From: Dysidea avara | Lineage: Eukaryota; Porifera; Demospongiae; Dictyoceratida; Dysideidae | Direction: 5' to 3' | DNA: 64,000 nucleotides | Assembly: GCF_963678975.1 (NCBI RefSeq) | Contig: NC_089280.1 | Span: forward strand, 21,721,368-21,785,367 | In this document: positions 21,801 through 33,789 of the stretch, piece after piece | How the letters are laid out: each line of letters starts with the position of its first letter | Position numbering within the stretch: position 1 is the stretch's first letter | The notes under the pieces: generated by a model | The model's input: the letters and a program-made list of their open reading frames with translations, nothing else | Told to the model about the DNA's origin: nothing | Databases searched by the model: none | Made by a program: the position numbers and the translations under genes

Positions 21801-24800
21801 AGTACTTGCAAAGTTATTTTAGTTTGTATAGAGGCATGTGTCAAAGCCTAAATATAGGCTTACTGGATTTGAAGGGATAATAACAGGTTCCTACCCATTG
21901 TAATGACCACTTAATATTATAACATGTCTAACGATTACATCATATACCTTTTACTGGTAACCTCCTCTTTCTTTTCATCCACACATTTGTTTCTCTCTGC
22001 AGTCTCTTCCACTAAAATTCTCTTAGTATCTTCCACTACATGTTGGTCAGTTAATGGTCTCCTCTTCCTACTGTAAGCTCTCGAGTTCCATGGAATAGCA
22101 TCAGTGGTGGGGTCAAGGGTGTACACCTTCTGTACAAACCTGTACAGTAAGTAAGTACAGCAATACAATATTACACTATACATACCAGAAATTTACTGTA
22201 TATGTTAAATATATATTTACGAAATGTTGTTGCTACAAGATGATTGCAGGGTTCTCAAATTATCCAAACAGCTCACTGTCAATTGAATCTCAGCACTGTT
22301 CCTAAAATCCATGCAATGAGCCTTATCCACAATGACGTTTTATGACATCACAAGAACAAAATGGCCGCATTAGTAGGGGGACTGTTATACAGGTGCCTAT
22401 GGAGATAAATTTTTAATCCTCATGTTTCAGCTAGGCATGGAGATATCGACCATTAGCTGACAGGTATGGTTATAAAGTAACAAAAGCTATTGTAAATGTA
22501 CGTTATTTAGTAAAAAAATTGAACCGCGACAAAACTCGTTTATCGTAATGTCTTATATAAAACTTAACTGTACCTGTTTACAGCTCAATATCTCTTTTCC
22601 TGGCTGAAATATGAACAATTAAACAAAGAGGGATCAGCATATAGGTGGAAAAATCACTACATTGACATGCATGATATTATTTAGAGCCGAAGAGAAAAAC
22701 TTCCCACATAGCTAATTTAACTATGCTGTACACCATCACATCTACTTTAATCATGTGGGTTTCACTAAAATAATTTTTCTGCTATACTTGTAACTGCTGT
22801 TCTATCACAACATCATACATGCATGGCTGTTGCACGGCAACTGCTATATTGATATCTTGATCAATATTTCTGTCAAAAATAACCTATGTGACAGGTCATT
22901 TAAGGAAATTATGATTGTGGGTTTAAGTCCATTGTTAATTGGATCGGGCCCAACCTTCAGTTCACAGTACAAATGCTGCTCAACAATTGATCTGGATCAC
23001 ACTGAAGTAAACTCATCCAGAGCGATCTTCTAGTATAAACCAAAAACTTTGGCCTCCTGTAAATTACAAAATGACTTCTGTTCTAGATATATAACTCCTT
23101 TGCATGTGTAACAACAATGACTAAGCATTTCTATATAACAGTTAGACTTCAAACACAGGGTTATACGGAATTTAGTAATCTGAAGCCCCTGTAGTGTGGT
23201 ACATCAACAGTCTAACTAATTTAGACTTCAACTTTTGACAGCTGCATCTAAAGAAGAAATGTAGGTTTTCAGCCTATAAAATTCAGTATCAAACTTGAAT
23301 GAATTCAATAATAGCCTAGGGATTTATGCCACAATCATGTGTGCAGGTAAAACTGGTTTTGAGATTCTTCTATATATTATACCTTCAAATATGAAACATG
23401 AAACATATATGTGACCCAGTCTGGGAAAACTGGGCTTATCGCCTATTTAAAAGTATCGAGAAATGCCGGTTTTAAGTATTTAGTGTGTTGTAGCTCACCA
23501 ATGGTTGAAACTATGTGTACCAAATTTTCACACATTTTACACCAATTCCTCACCTTCCACAGCATCCACTGTGCAAGTAGCCAACAACTAAGTTTTCCGC
23601 CATTTTAGATAGTTTTTAAACTGAGGTTGACTGAATCAGGCGGGATGCAAAATGGGTGGGAGGTGGCTGGAAGGCAGGCAAGAAGGTGTTCAAAAATTGA
23701 AAAAGAAGGCGTAGGGATGAATTAGGCCAAGTTTTGGACCATTGAGGTCTCAAAATTGGCTAAAACGAAAGGAAATTCACAGCAGAGGTACTTATTCAAC
23801 ACCACAGAGCTGTACAGCCACATACAGTCATCCCCAGGCTGACCAGAGCTCCATTAAGGCTCTACACCACATGTACAGATCGCCACTGGGCTTGAGAAAA
23901 GCAGCCAGCAAAACCAGATCACTCAAGTCTAGCTGATTTTGATTGTGGAATTAGATAGTTTATTCATGTAGTTTTGTGTCCTGGGTGAAAAATTGAATCT
24001 GCTGACATGGGCGATAAGACCGGTTTTGTCAGACTGGGTCACATGTGAGTTGTAAAATGCATCACACGTGCCAAACAGTAAGTTACAACCACAGAAAGCA
24101 AAATAATACTGTATTACATCATAGGACTACACAACTATTAGAATACCGTACGTATTTATCTGCATTAAAGCTGGGCTTAAATAAATGCTGGGTCCTAAAT
24201 GAATACCAGGAGGTGCTACCTTAATACAACGTCTTGTAAGTTTAATTTGTAGAACAAAGCTTACTACAAGTAATGAAACTTGACAACTTGTGACTTGTCA
24301 AACTGATGTCAACAGCAGCTGCAACAAGGACAAACAAAAAATTTTAGGTGCCTCAGGCATCTATACAAATGAGATATGCAAGTTGATATAAACTTTCACA
24401 AAGTGGCAATTTACCGCTAACAATCATGTGTACAATTAAAGTGTTCTACAATGTCTTTCCATGCCCATTCAAAACTACACATGGTAGAACATTGTGGTGG
24501 GTCTACTGCAAAATATTATTAATATTTATCACTGATATAGTACGCAAACTGTATTTGATTCAACACACAGTCTCATGTTATGAACATTCAGATTCTATAG
24601 ATAGCCTAACCACACATTATATGTACCCTCTGTATTCTCTTTTCAGCCTTTCCAGCCTCTCCTTGATAGCTTCAATTTTCTGTTCAGAGTAATCCTTACA
24701 TGTCATTTGCTATGAAAGACAAACCAAGTCACAAATTATTAACTTTCAACCTTTTTTAAAAACTAATCCACAAAACAAAAACAAAGCACGTATGTTGTAT

Positions 24801-25853
24801 TTTTACAACCAACGTTTCATATACTTTCAACCACACATAATATATGTAACAATCATTTCAGTATTCATATATCTGGTGTCCAAATGACTGAGATTACACT
24901 GTATTAGTTAGACAGCAAACACAGACAATCTACGTATTAACATGAGGGCCTTTAGCTTTGCTGTCAAACCTTAAAACTTCAGTGAAATTATTGTGCCTTT
25001 GTCGTCTAACAAATTAAAGTTCTGAACTTTACAAACTAAACTTAGCACCAGCTGTACCACACACAAGCAATTCATCAAGGTGTGTTACGGAGAAAACTAC
25101 ATTGTTTTTTAAAGCCATAGAGAAAGGTCACTATATTTAGAGCTTCACAAGTGAGCAAGCTAGAGAACAACCTACTAAATTCTAATACAAATATTTGGTG
25201 CAACTAAACTTTACAAGTTTTGGCAATCGAAGCAAATTTGCCAATTAGCCATTGCTCAATATTGGCTGCATGTTCGCCAAACTTTTACCCATCAACTCCA
25301 TGCGTGTGCTGCTTAAGTAATATATTTCACTACACAAAAGGAAATAAGGAATGCTAGAAATTCTGGTATACTCAAGCTGCACCAAACTTTTGATGTTTAC
25401 GATTAGCAAAAGGGTCATAATACATGTATGACAAGTTTTTTTTGCCAAAACTCAATTTGTATTCCTTTCTTTCACAATTACCCAGGCCCTTTTGTGTGAA
25501 CGCTGAAAGCAACAATTTCCCTGCATGGAAAGGGTCTGGGCCTGCGATACACTAACTTGTATGGTGTACTCCATCTCCCTTTTGATATCTGGGATCCATT
25601 TCTTTACATCTTCCACCTTAGTGAGCACATGCTATAAGAACAAGTTTACAACAAAATAGAACGCTTTGATTCAGTCATACCAGTGGTGGTCTCCTGGATG
25701 GCAATTTTTCTGCAAACAAAAAATAGTACTCCAATTAAAGCACATATCAGCGATGTAGCTATAGACTATAACATTTGACGCTTTTTTACCTCTTTCCTTA
25801 GCAAGTACGTATCTATTTAAAGCTCCGTACTGCTTCTCGTGGTTTCTAGCCAT
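18860..25853 (-). CDS. six-exon gene, 163-residue conserved-looking coiled-coil protein
   Basis: Exons 25790-25853, 25681-25709, 25557-25631, 24627-24709, 21948-22139 and 18860-18908. All introns are GT-AG and all joins keep phase, giving 163 residues. The protein starts MARNHEKQYGALNRYVLAKE, passes through RRPPL, a KKWIPDIKREMEY block, a charged helix (IEAIKERLERLKREYRG, likely coiled coil), then VYTLDPTTDAIPW, a basic NSRAYSRKRRPL patch, a second acidic/basic helix, and an acidic SSSSEDET tail. The W.P.IKRE and LDP..D.IPW blocks look like conserved family signatures, but I cannot attach a name. The MARN start recalls the splicing factor ISY1; the rest does not. No signal peptide or membrane helix, so probably nuclear or cytoplasmic. 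Divergent from ATG10. Introns 4 and 5 hold repeats. The last exon is least certain but fits phase and a tag acceptor. Confidence 0.75.
20084..21432. repeat. two tandem copies of a ~650-bp repeat in intron 5
   Basis: Copy 1 (about 20084-20700) and copy 2 (about 20811-21432) share AAATC(A/G)ATTGTGGG, ACTAGTGCTATAGCTTATTC, and TTGGTTTGGGTGATT in the same order. Each ends in an inverted repeat around GCCTGATATGTA; copy 2 carries a GGCCTGACGGCCCTCGAGC centre. A CCCGGGCTACATTTTGTATG hairpin lies just before copy 1. Family unknown. Confidence 0.6.
23411..24042. mobile_element. TIR element in intron 4 (632 bp)
   Basis: Ends GTGACCCAGTCTGGGAAAAC and the reverse complement of GTGACCCAGTCTGACAAAAC, each followed inward by a GGCTTATCGCC-like or GGGCGATAAG-like segment. 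Target duplication unclear. No transposase. Confidence 0.7.
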
Positions 25854-25958
25854 TGGAGAAATAAACCTGAATAAGCGCCACAAGATATCTATAAGCGCCT
25901 ATAAAAAGTAAATTATCTATAAGCTTGTATTGTGGGTTTTAATTTAAGTTCAAGGGAA
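25854..25958. promoter_or_regulatory. bidirectional promoter, coiled-coil gene / ATG10
   Basis: Only 105 bp separate the two divergent start codons. The interval holds two ATAAGCGCC words, a repeated TATCTATAAGC, and a TATA-like CTATAAAAAG about 50 bp before the ATG10 start. Both genes must share this DNA for transcription or 5' UTR. Confidence 0.6.
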
Positions 25959-26561
25959 ATGATGAACAAGCCGCTCTGTGTAACTAGTGAAGATTTTGTG
26001 GTGGCAGTGAAACAGTTTGCAGTGGTAAATAATCAATGGTCTGTGAAATCAGTAGTGGCGCCTGGAGATAACAAAGAAACGGTTTACTTATCTCGTCAGA
26101 TTTCTAGGTCATCGGCTGAGCCTTCAGGTGCAAGTGTCCCTAATGAAGACAATATTGTTGAAGACGATGACGCTGCAACTTTGAGTACTACAAACACCCA
26201 ATGGATTTGTTACCAGTACAGTGTTGTGTATAGTGAGTCATATCAGGTACCTGTCATGTACTTTACTGCAAGCTGGCCTGACGGGAGACAGTTACAGGTT
26301 GATCAGGTTTGGGAACAGGTTAATCCAGAATCGGCACCAGGTGTTGTTGACAAGTTATCAACGCTAACACAAACAGAACACCCACTATTGGGTATACCTT
26401 GTTATCACGTCCATCCATGTAACACTGCTACACTGATGGCATCTGTTCTCAATGATGACACTAGCTCTGATGAACTGACAATGAAGTGGCAAACTAGATA
26501 TCTTATAATGTGGTTGAGTCTTGTGTCACCCTTAGTGAACCTTCCAATAATGCCACCATAA
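25959..26561 (+). CDS. ATG10: ATG10, autophagy E2-like conjugating enzyme
   Basis: ATG10 receives ATG12 from the E1-like ATG7 and transfers it to ATG5 in the cytosol, an early step of autophagosome formation. The 200-residue protein (start at 25959, MMNKPL; the frame is open further up but only from a GTG) has the family hallmarks: the hydrophobic strand SYQVPVMYFTASWPDGR (94-110), an EHPLLG stretch (140-145), then HPCNT with the putative catalytic Cys154, and a C-terminal MWLSLVSPLVNL like the animal enzymes' SWLSIVGPVVGL. The length is close to vertebrate ATG10 (about 220). An acidic insert (EDNIVEDDDA, 63-72) precedes the core. No introns, unlike most genes here. Candidate poly(A) signal AATAAA at 26732. 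Confidence 0.93.
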   Translation: MMNKPLCVTSEDFVVAVKQFAVVNNQWSVKSVVAPGDNKETVYLSRQISRSSAEPSGASVPNEDNIVEDDDAATLSTTNTQWICYQYSVVYSESYQVPVMYFTASWPDGRQLQVDQVWEQVNPESAPGVVDKLSTLTQTEHPLLGIPCYHVHPCNTATLMASVLNDDTSSDELTMKWQTRYLIMWLSLVSPLVNLPIMPP

Positions 26562-26877
26562 TTGCTTTTGCAGTGCAGTGTACATGGCTATTGGAATATT
26601 AAGACAATCATAAGGTGCTGTGACTATGTTCTTAGGTGTATAGAATTTTACAAGTTTAAGCATCTTTTATCATAATCTGGGTGTCATACTACATACATAC
26701 AGTGAAATATTGGAACATCAGTTGTTTGAATAATAAAATATATTCAGTTAGAGTATTTTGCCAACAGCTGTACACTCTATTAGAGTAGGGAACATATTAA
26801 TGAACTGTTTGATTTTACACACAAAACACAAAAAAATTATTTTTCCTTTGTTGATGATAGTGTTGACCTACATAATA

Positions 26878-27024
26878 CAGTGGTCCCTCCATTATCCTTC
26901 CATCAATTAACTGAAATTCCATTATCCGAACACTTACTAGAGCATTTAGTTCTAGTAATCTGAACTTATTGAATATCTGAATGGACGCAGAACTTAATGA
27001 GTTCAGATAATAGAGGGACTATTG
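26878..27024. mobile_element. pogo/Tigger-like MITE (147 bp)
   Basis: Ends CAGTGGTCCCTCCATTATCC and GATAATAGAGGGACTATTG, flanked by TA. The CCATTATCCGAAC words are typical of pogo-family TIRs. Confidence 0.75.
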
Positions 27025-27195
27025 TATGTGGTGTGGATTTGAATAAAGTTCTAACCAATACTGCAACAGAAAGGTATTCTTGGTCCTGCATGGTGAGATA
27101 TGCATTTTCCATTACCAAAATACCTGGCTGTTTTACTACAATGACTTGATGACCTCCAGGGGCTTTTTAGTACTGTAATACCTATTGTCTGGTGC

Positions 27196-27402
27196 AGTGG
27201 AATCTCAACACCAATTAACCAAACTCGATTATCCGAACACCAAACTGACTGCTCAATTAGGGTATTTTGTCAACAAGTGTATGCTTTATTAGAGTAGTTA
27301 AGTAATGTTCTGTATATAAATGTATGGAAGTTTGATTTTACGTACTATTCAATTATATGAGCACCTTTTCCCCTAATTAGTTTGGATAGTTGAGTACTAT
27401 AC
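27196..27402. mobile_element. pogo/Tigger-like MITE, diverged
   Basis: Begins CAGTGGAATCTCAACACC with CTCGATTATCCGAACACC inside; the right end is a diverged inverse (TTTGGATAGTTGAGTACTAT). Contains two units of the dispersed near-palindrome in a GGGTATTTTGTC context. Confidence 0.5.
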
Positions 27403-27628
27403 TGTGCTGTAATAGGTATGGTGCTTATAGCTAGCTAAGCTTGTTATCATCTTCCCAAACACCTATGTGATATACATTCTGTATACTATACCTGTCCAAT
27501 TAAAGTATTTTAGTTGACGTAGCAACTCCATCCTCTGGGTACATGTATTCTAGGAATGTACCAAAGAGTCACACAGTTATTGGGACCTGGAATTCCTCAA
27601 CCTGTTACAAGAGGGGGTATGGTTGTAC

Positions 27629-27659
27629 CAAGAGTACATACTATTATTATGTACTCTTG
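27629..27659. mobile_element. 31-bp hairpin insertion with 7-bp duplication
   Basis: CAAGAGTACATA...TATGTACTCTTG, flanked by GTTGTAC at 27622-27628 and 27660-27666. A sister at 40891-40936 has the same arms and its own 7-bp duplication. Confidence 0.65.
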
Positions 27660-28429
27660 GTTGTACCACTGTGATCAACTTTGTAATGGATAGGCAAAGA
27701 GATGGTATACATAGTTAACTGGGTTGATACAACTAGTACAGGGTGAGAAACACACTCCACATACTCTATCTAGTAGCATGCCTCTACAGGAACATTTTTG
27801 AAATTTAGCCTTATTAGACTGAATGATTTGGAAACAATTTTGACTCAATGAATAAGAATCACTTCATGCTGAAAAATATGGTTATCATCATTCGTGTATA
27901 GTAGTGATAAAATTGTGTTGCGTGGATGCAATATAAATACCACAATTAACGCTAACAATGGACTAGACTCAGTGATAGTACTAATACATGTGTTATAATA
28001 ATATATATTTGCTAATGATCATTTAACATGACTTGCTAGTGTTATGTCTTGTGTGACCGGTATATAATACTTTTGTTATGAATGAGTTTATCAAAGTGAT
28101 ATGGCCTATTGCTGCACAATCAGTGTGTTTATTATCTATTGTGTAGTGAAATTAACTCTTTAAAATTATACATCAACTGCATGTGTAAAGGTGTTACACA
28201 GCAGTATACAGTGGCTTATAATTATCACCAATTTAAAAATCACACTTGAATGTTCTATTAGAGTTTTAATATGGATTTCTTGTAATAAATGTAAAGTACT
28301 AATCCAGTATCATATGATAAATATAAGCACCATAAATGAGATGGGATTTGTGAAAAGGGGTCTTGCACATACATCCAATTAACCAACTTTGACTATTTAT
28401 GACTTCAAATGTGACCATGCAGATGACTG

Positions 28430-28870
28430 TGGCATATTCACAGATGGGTTGGACATATGTTTGATAGCATTTGATTTTGATATCTTGTGAGCACTGACCA
28501 AAATTCCCCCAATTTAAAAAATGCCAATGTAGAATTTGCTTGACCTGAAATAAATGCAGACCAAAACAGGCTATGTGAAACTGTTAGACCAAGATACTTA
28601 ACAGATTGTACATACTCTGTAATACATATTTGCAGTGGCACACAAGAGGAGATGGCTTGTTAGTAACTATGAGGTATTCACATTTAGTTAAACTGAAAGG
28701 CATTTGTCAAATGGTGGAGCAGTGAGCTAGCTTGTTGAGATCATTCTGCAGTGCATGATGATCACTATAGAGCCATTGACACTCCTATATATATTAAGAC
28801 ATCATCATAAAGCTTAACTACAGAGTCAATACTACAAGGTACTTAAGTCGTTAATGAATAGCAAGATAAT
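28430..28870 (-). mobile_element. decayed LINE reverse transcriptase fragment
   Basis: Minus-strand reading gives VKYLGLTVSHSLFWSAFI, QNDLNKLAHC and related blocks of the RT region after the FADD box, in more than one frame. Strongly decayed. Confidence 0.6.
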
Positions 28871-29369
28871 TTCATCTATATTTCATTAAAGAATCACCTA
28901 GAATTTAATATAATGGATTGTTTTGTCAAACAGCTAAAAACTTATAAATGTATGTGTATGTACTGTGGTTCATAAGATACAATTACTAGCAGCTTATAAA
29001 TGCAATAATTTTAATAATTACTGTGTGACGTTACACAAACATGACATAGCATACAGCTGTTAAACAATACATTATGCTACACTATAGCCCTGCATATCTT
29101 TTAAAACAGTTCTCCATCTTTTGCTCTCAATCTCCTTGCATGCAGTAATATGTCAGCTGGGATCATCAGGAAGGCTATGGACCTGTCCTCAAAACTTCCT
29201 ACAGCATGGCTCATACAATAACATCATTGTATTTGTGACCAGATTTGTGAAAACGAATCTTCCACACATATACTATTCTATGAACTTCAAAGATCATAAC
29301 TTATTCTGCAAGAAACACACAAACTTGAAATTTTCTCCATCCATTAAGTTATGTCGGTGTACCATAGAG

Positions 29370-29600
29370 CAATTTTCAAGTCAATAGCATTTTCTCCCCA
29401 CTCACTCACTAATATTCACCAAATAGAGATGATTCAAAGGAAGGCTGCCAGATTTGTGTTTGATGATTATTCCCAATATTCTAGTGTATACAGCTATGCT
29501 GAATCATGCAATTTGATTGGCAATCATTGGAGAGGTGAAGAGGTGATTCAACTTTAGTTATGTTTCATAAATTATCAATCAGTATGTAGACATATCCCTT
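29370..29600 (+). mobile_element. decayed LINE fragment
   Basis: Reads SLTNIHQIEMIQRKAARFVF followed by DDYSQYSSV, the conserved block near the end of CR1/Jockey-type reverse transcriptases. About 200 bp, plus strand. Confidence 0.65.
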
Positions 29601-30168
29601 GTGATCAGTGGCTAAAAAAACTCATCTAGCCCAAACCTGAGACTGGGGGACAAAATGTTTCTTTGAGGTTGAATTACATAATTATTGTGTTCTATAATAT
29701 CATTGTCACAATTGTTGTGTAGCAAAATGTCAGTGAAGGGAATAATTGAAGGGATTTCAGGGGAGTGTGGGAACATATTTACCTAGTTGAAACATAGTTG
29801 TGGCAAGATTGAATCTGGAAGCAATTTGAGATAAGTGACTGAGACCTGGAACTAGGAAATAGCAAACAAAGTTACAGTGATATACAAGCCAATTCTTTAG
29901 ATCTGCTATTGTTTTATAAGATTTTAAGGAAATTATTTTATAACAGTAGTGGACTGTGCAAATGACCATAACTATAAGTTGCAATTTTAGTGCATGGACC
30001 ACAAGTGGAAAATTTTTGAAAATGGCAATCTCAAGACTGGATCTTGAGGTACATTTAGTCAAATCCCGGTTGTTTCTTCATGTAAAACTGAACTCACGAA
30101 ATATGAATTATATATTTATATACTGCATTTATAATTACAAGTGTATTGATGCAAATCTGTACAGCATG

Positions 30169-31760
30169 TAGTACTAATAGTAGAGGTTATAGTAGTTGTA
30201 GTGCTTGCAGTGATTGTACTGGTTGTAGTGGTTTTGTAGTATAGTTGCAGTGGTTGTAGTAGTTGTAGTGGTTGTAGTATAGCTGTAGTAGTTTTACTGG
30301 TTGTAATGGTTACAGTGGTTGTAGAAGTTGCAGTGGTTGTAGTGGTTGTAGTGGTTGTAGTAGTGGTATTGCTGTAGTAGTTGTAGTGGTTGTACGTAGT
30401 GGCTGTACTAGTTGTAGTAGTTGCAGTGGTTGTACGTAGTGGCTGTACTAGTTGTAGTAGTTGTAGTGGTTGTACTGGTTGTGGTAGTTGTACGTAGTGG
30501 CTGTACTAGTTGTAGTAGTTGCAGTGGTTGTAGTAGTTGCAGTGGTCACTGTAGTTGCAGTAGTTGTAGTAGTTGTGGTATAGTTGTAGTGGTTGCACTG
30601 GTTGTACTGGTTGTAGTGGTTGTAGTAGTTATGGTATAGTTGTAGTGGTTGTACTGGTTGTACTGGTTGTAGTAGTTGTGGTATAGTTGTAGTGGTTGTA
30701 GTGGTTGTACTGGTTGTAGTAGTTGTGGTATAGTTGTAGTGGTTGTACTGGTTGTAGTAGTTGTGGTATAGTTGTAGTGGTTGTACTGGTTGTACTGGTT
30801 GTAGTAGTTGTGGTATAGTTGTAGTGGTTGTAGTAGCTGTACTGGTTGTAGTGGTTGTAGTAGTTGTGGTATAGTTGTAGTGGTTGTAGTAGCTGTACTG
30901 GTTGCAGTGGTTGTAGTAGTTGTGGTATAGTTGTAGTGGTTGTACTGGTTGTACTGGTTGTAGTGGTTGTAGTAGTTGTGGTATAGTTGTAGTGGTTGTA
31001 CTGGTTGTAGTAGTTGTAGTGGTTGTAGTGGTTGTACTGGTTGTAGTAGTTGTGGTATAGTTGTAGTGGTTGTAGTGGTTGTACTGGTTGTAGTAGTTGT
31101 GGTATAGTTGTAGTGGTTTTACTGGTTGTAGTGGTTGTAGTAGTTGTGGTATAGTTGTAGTGGTTGTACTGGTTGTAGTAGTTGTGGTATAGTTGTAGTG
31201 GTTGTAGTAGTTGTGGTATAGTTGTAGTGGTTGTAGTAGTTGTAGTATAGTTGTAGTGGTTGTACTGGTTGCAGTGGTTGTAGTAGTTGTGGTATAGTTG
31301 TAGTGGTTGTACTGGTTGTACTGGTTGTAGTAGTTGTGGTATAGTTGTAGTGGTTGTACTGGTTGTAGTAGTTGTGGTATAGTTGTAGTGGTTGTAGTGG
31401 TTGTAGTAGCTGTACTGGTTGCAGTGGTTGTAGTAGTTGTACTGGTTGCAGTGGTTATAGTGGTTGTACTGGTTGTAGCAGTTGCAGTGGTTGTAGTAGT
31501 TGCAGTGATTGTACTGGTTGCACTGGTTGTAGTAGTTGTGGTGGTTGTAGTGGTTGCAGTGGTTGTAGTAGTTGTAGTGGTTGTAGTGGTTTTACTGGTA
31601 GTGGTTGCACTGGTTGTAGTGGTAGTAGTAGTAGTAGTTGAAGTGGTTGCAATAGTTGTATAGTTGTAGTCATTGTATAGTAGTTGTGGTGGTTGCAATG
31701 GTTGTAGTAGTTGTAGTGGGTGCAATAGCTGAGTGGTTGTAGTAGTTGTGCAAGATGGGA
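30169..31760. repeat. left minisatellite (1.6 kb), GTAGTGGTT-type
   Basis: Built from 9-mers such as GTAGTGGTT, GTACTGGTT and GTAGTAGTT. Between 30570 and 31390 a higher-order unit containing GTTGTGGTATAGTTGTAGTG recurs about 20 times. Almost no A/C on the plus strand outside GTAC/GCAG. Long open frames across it (poly-Thr, Val, or Ser/Cys/Gly) are artefacts of the repeat. Confidence 0.95.
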
Positions 31761-32149
31761 TACACAATATCTGGTATCTCACAAGGCCTGTGCTGTGTTT
31801 TTGCATTGCACTCTGGTATACAGCCATACTCTTTTCATTAAGTTGAATTATTGCTCCTGGACAGCACAAGAAAGCACTAAAGCTGCTCAAGGTAGCTTGT
31901 GAACATGTTGTGCGCCAAGCCACTGCATGGCAAGTTTTTGACTTGAAGTGGCTCAGAACATGTATTAAAGTTTTTACAATGGTTGGGAGCTCTCTCCACA
32001 ATGAATCCAAAAGCACTCTCCTGGCTGTGCATGTAGGGAATGTCTAAGATAATGAAATGCACTGTTCTATCTGCAACAAGTTGATTTTGCCATGCAAAAG
32101 GAAGAGACACCCCCCTGGCTGGCTGTGGAGCATTAGCTTCTACCAATTA

Positions 32150-32640
32150 TCTTCATCAGCACAATAATTATGGTTGTCAGAGGTGATGTACTCACACCTT
32201 CTAAGTTACCTTGAATATTCCCTAAGTGCTACCAGCTGGATGATCATCAACCACTGCCAGTTGCAGAAAACCATGAGGTCAAACTGCTGTGGGATTTTGG
32301 GATGATTATACTGACCTCACAGTTTGTCACAGCAGATTGGACGCTGTTTTGTTTTGAAGGAGGACCAGAGGAATTTTATTTCGATTTCTTGCCCTGTAGA
32401 TGTGAATACATGTTGGATAAGGAACAAAAATGGTGTCTAAGGAAGTGTTCGCCAGCTACTAGCAATCTGTGGATATTATTCCTATTGTTTTTGGGTATTC
32501 TGGTGTAGTATCATACCATTAACCCAGACACTTGAAGAAGCTGCCATGTTATTTTGAGCATCTCTATCATCAATTTTGCAGCAAGCTTCCATCAGAGACA
32601 ATTTCCATAAAACTTAATATTGGTTTTACTAAGCTGCTTG
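32150..32640 (+). mobile_element. possible LINE 3' fragment nested in the transposon
   Basis: Reads DDHQPLPVAENHEVKLLWDF near 32240-32300, a signature seen downstream of the reverse transcriptase in some animal LINEs; VPI-type and KLP blocks follow in shifting frames. Diverged and speculative. Confidence 0.4.
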
Positions 32641-33254
32641 TATTCCACTTATTCTGTACAACAGTATGTACAGGTGTATCATTTCAATAAATTTAATTCC
32701 CATTTCAACAGCCCAAACTAGTAAGTCAGCATTGAAACTGAGGGGTCCACAACTCTTTAAAATCTCTCATACAGACTCTGAAATTGTTTTGAAATCTCAA
32801 ATCATAGCTCATTTAGAAATTTGAAACGTTGTAAAATTTCATATAATTTTATGTGTTTGTCCATGTATGCAGCATAAAGTGACTGTGTTTGTATCCTTGA
32901 GAAGTGTCTGCAACTCTTGTATGGCTTCAAGAAATTATGGAGCTTGTATCCTTTTTCTGAAAAATATTTGTGCATCTCTACATGCTACATTTGATAAAAA
33001 AAAAATTTGTGATCCACGGAACTGATATTTACAAACAAGATTAAACGCAGACACAAACATGTATGTAGTATGGCAGGAAGCAGGATGAAGCATGTGCGAA
33101 AATGACTTTAATGCATTGTTAACTTGTCCAGGTTTTAGCATTTTGAATTTTACAATATACGTATAGCAACAATAAACTGGTAATTATAGCGGTAGTAGTT
33201 AAAACAGTTAACATGATGTACATAACAATTGTTCACTATATAAAACTGTGTGCA

Positions 33255-33706
33255 GCATTATATTTTATTTTGCTGTGAATTTGGGCACTAGTTTTATGTC
33301 GGAAAACCATATTGTCTTGTAAAAGCTGGGTGCAAAACTCACAGGTGTAATAGTATACAATATCATTATACAGTTCATGAATGCCTGACACATCTTCTCC
33401 CTCACAAGGATTTACAGATTTCTCCAAGCACAATGTTCTCAAACGATGACCAAACTGCTTCAGATATCTCTTCACTCTGTCAATAGCAAATTTTTTTACT
33501 GGGGGGATTACTGCTTGCATGCCATGATGATGTCGGGTTCTTTTTTTTGGCCAAGTGTGTTTGGAGACTTTGTACCATAAGGGTTTGTACATTCTTTGCA
33601 CCTGCACAAAAGAATTGTATGGCAAGCCTTTTTGGTAACATTTACTATGTGTTGCATAAGGGGTTTGGTGAACATGAAGATTTTGATTTAGTAGCATTAA
33701 TTCCAC
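33255..33706 (-). CDS. transposon C-terminal segment, Cys-containing
   Basis: Open frame in the transposon core, downstream of the OTU region. It has a basic stretch (WPKKRTRHHHG) and TCEFCTQLL near the end, possibly half of a metal site. Probably the tail of the same polyprotein as the OTU domain. No recognised family. Confidence 0.5.
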
Positions 33707-33789
33707 AACTGCAGCTTATCTTCATATTTAATGGCTTCATAGGGGTAGAATTATGATTAACTGCTTCATAAGAGCAAGGAATGGCTGCA

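Larger units (their letters stand above)
26562..28430. other. repeat-rich non-coding region
   Basis: ATG10 3' UTR, two pogo-like MITEs (26878-27024, 27196-27402), a 31-bp hairpin insertion (27629-27659), and three loci of the dispersed near-palindrome (26748, 27240, 28249). No gene recognised. Confidence 0.6.

Noticed and set aside
25932-25958. Upstream extension of ATG10 (GFNLSSRE)
   Set aside because: Only a GTG begins it; the first ATG is at 25959 and gives the expected family length.
30448-32016. Open frame of over 500 codons, mostly threonine and Gln-Leu-Pro runs
   Set aside because: It is the translation of the minisatellite; frames in all readings stay open because the unit is trinucleotide-like and lacks stops. 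No codon or domain evidence.
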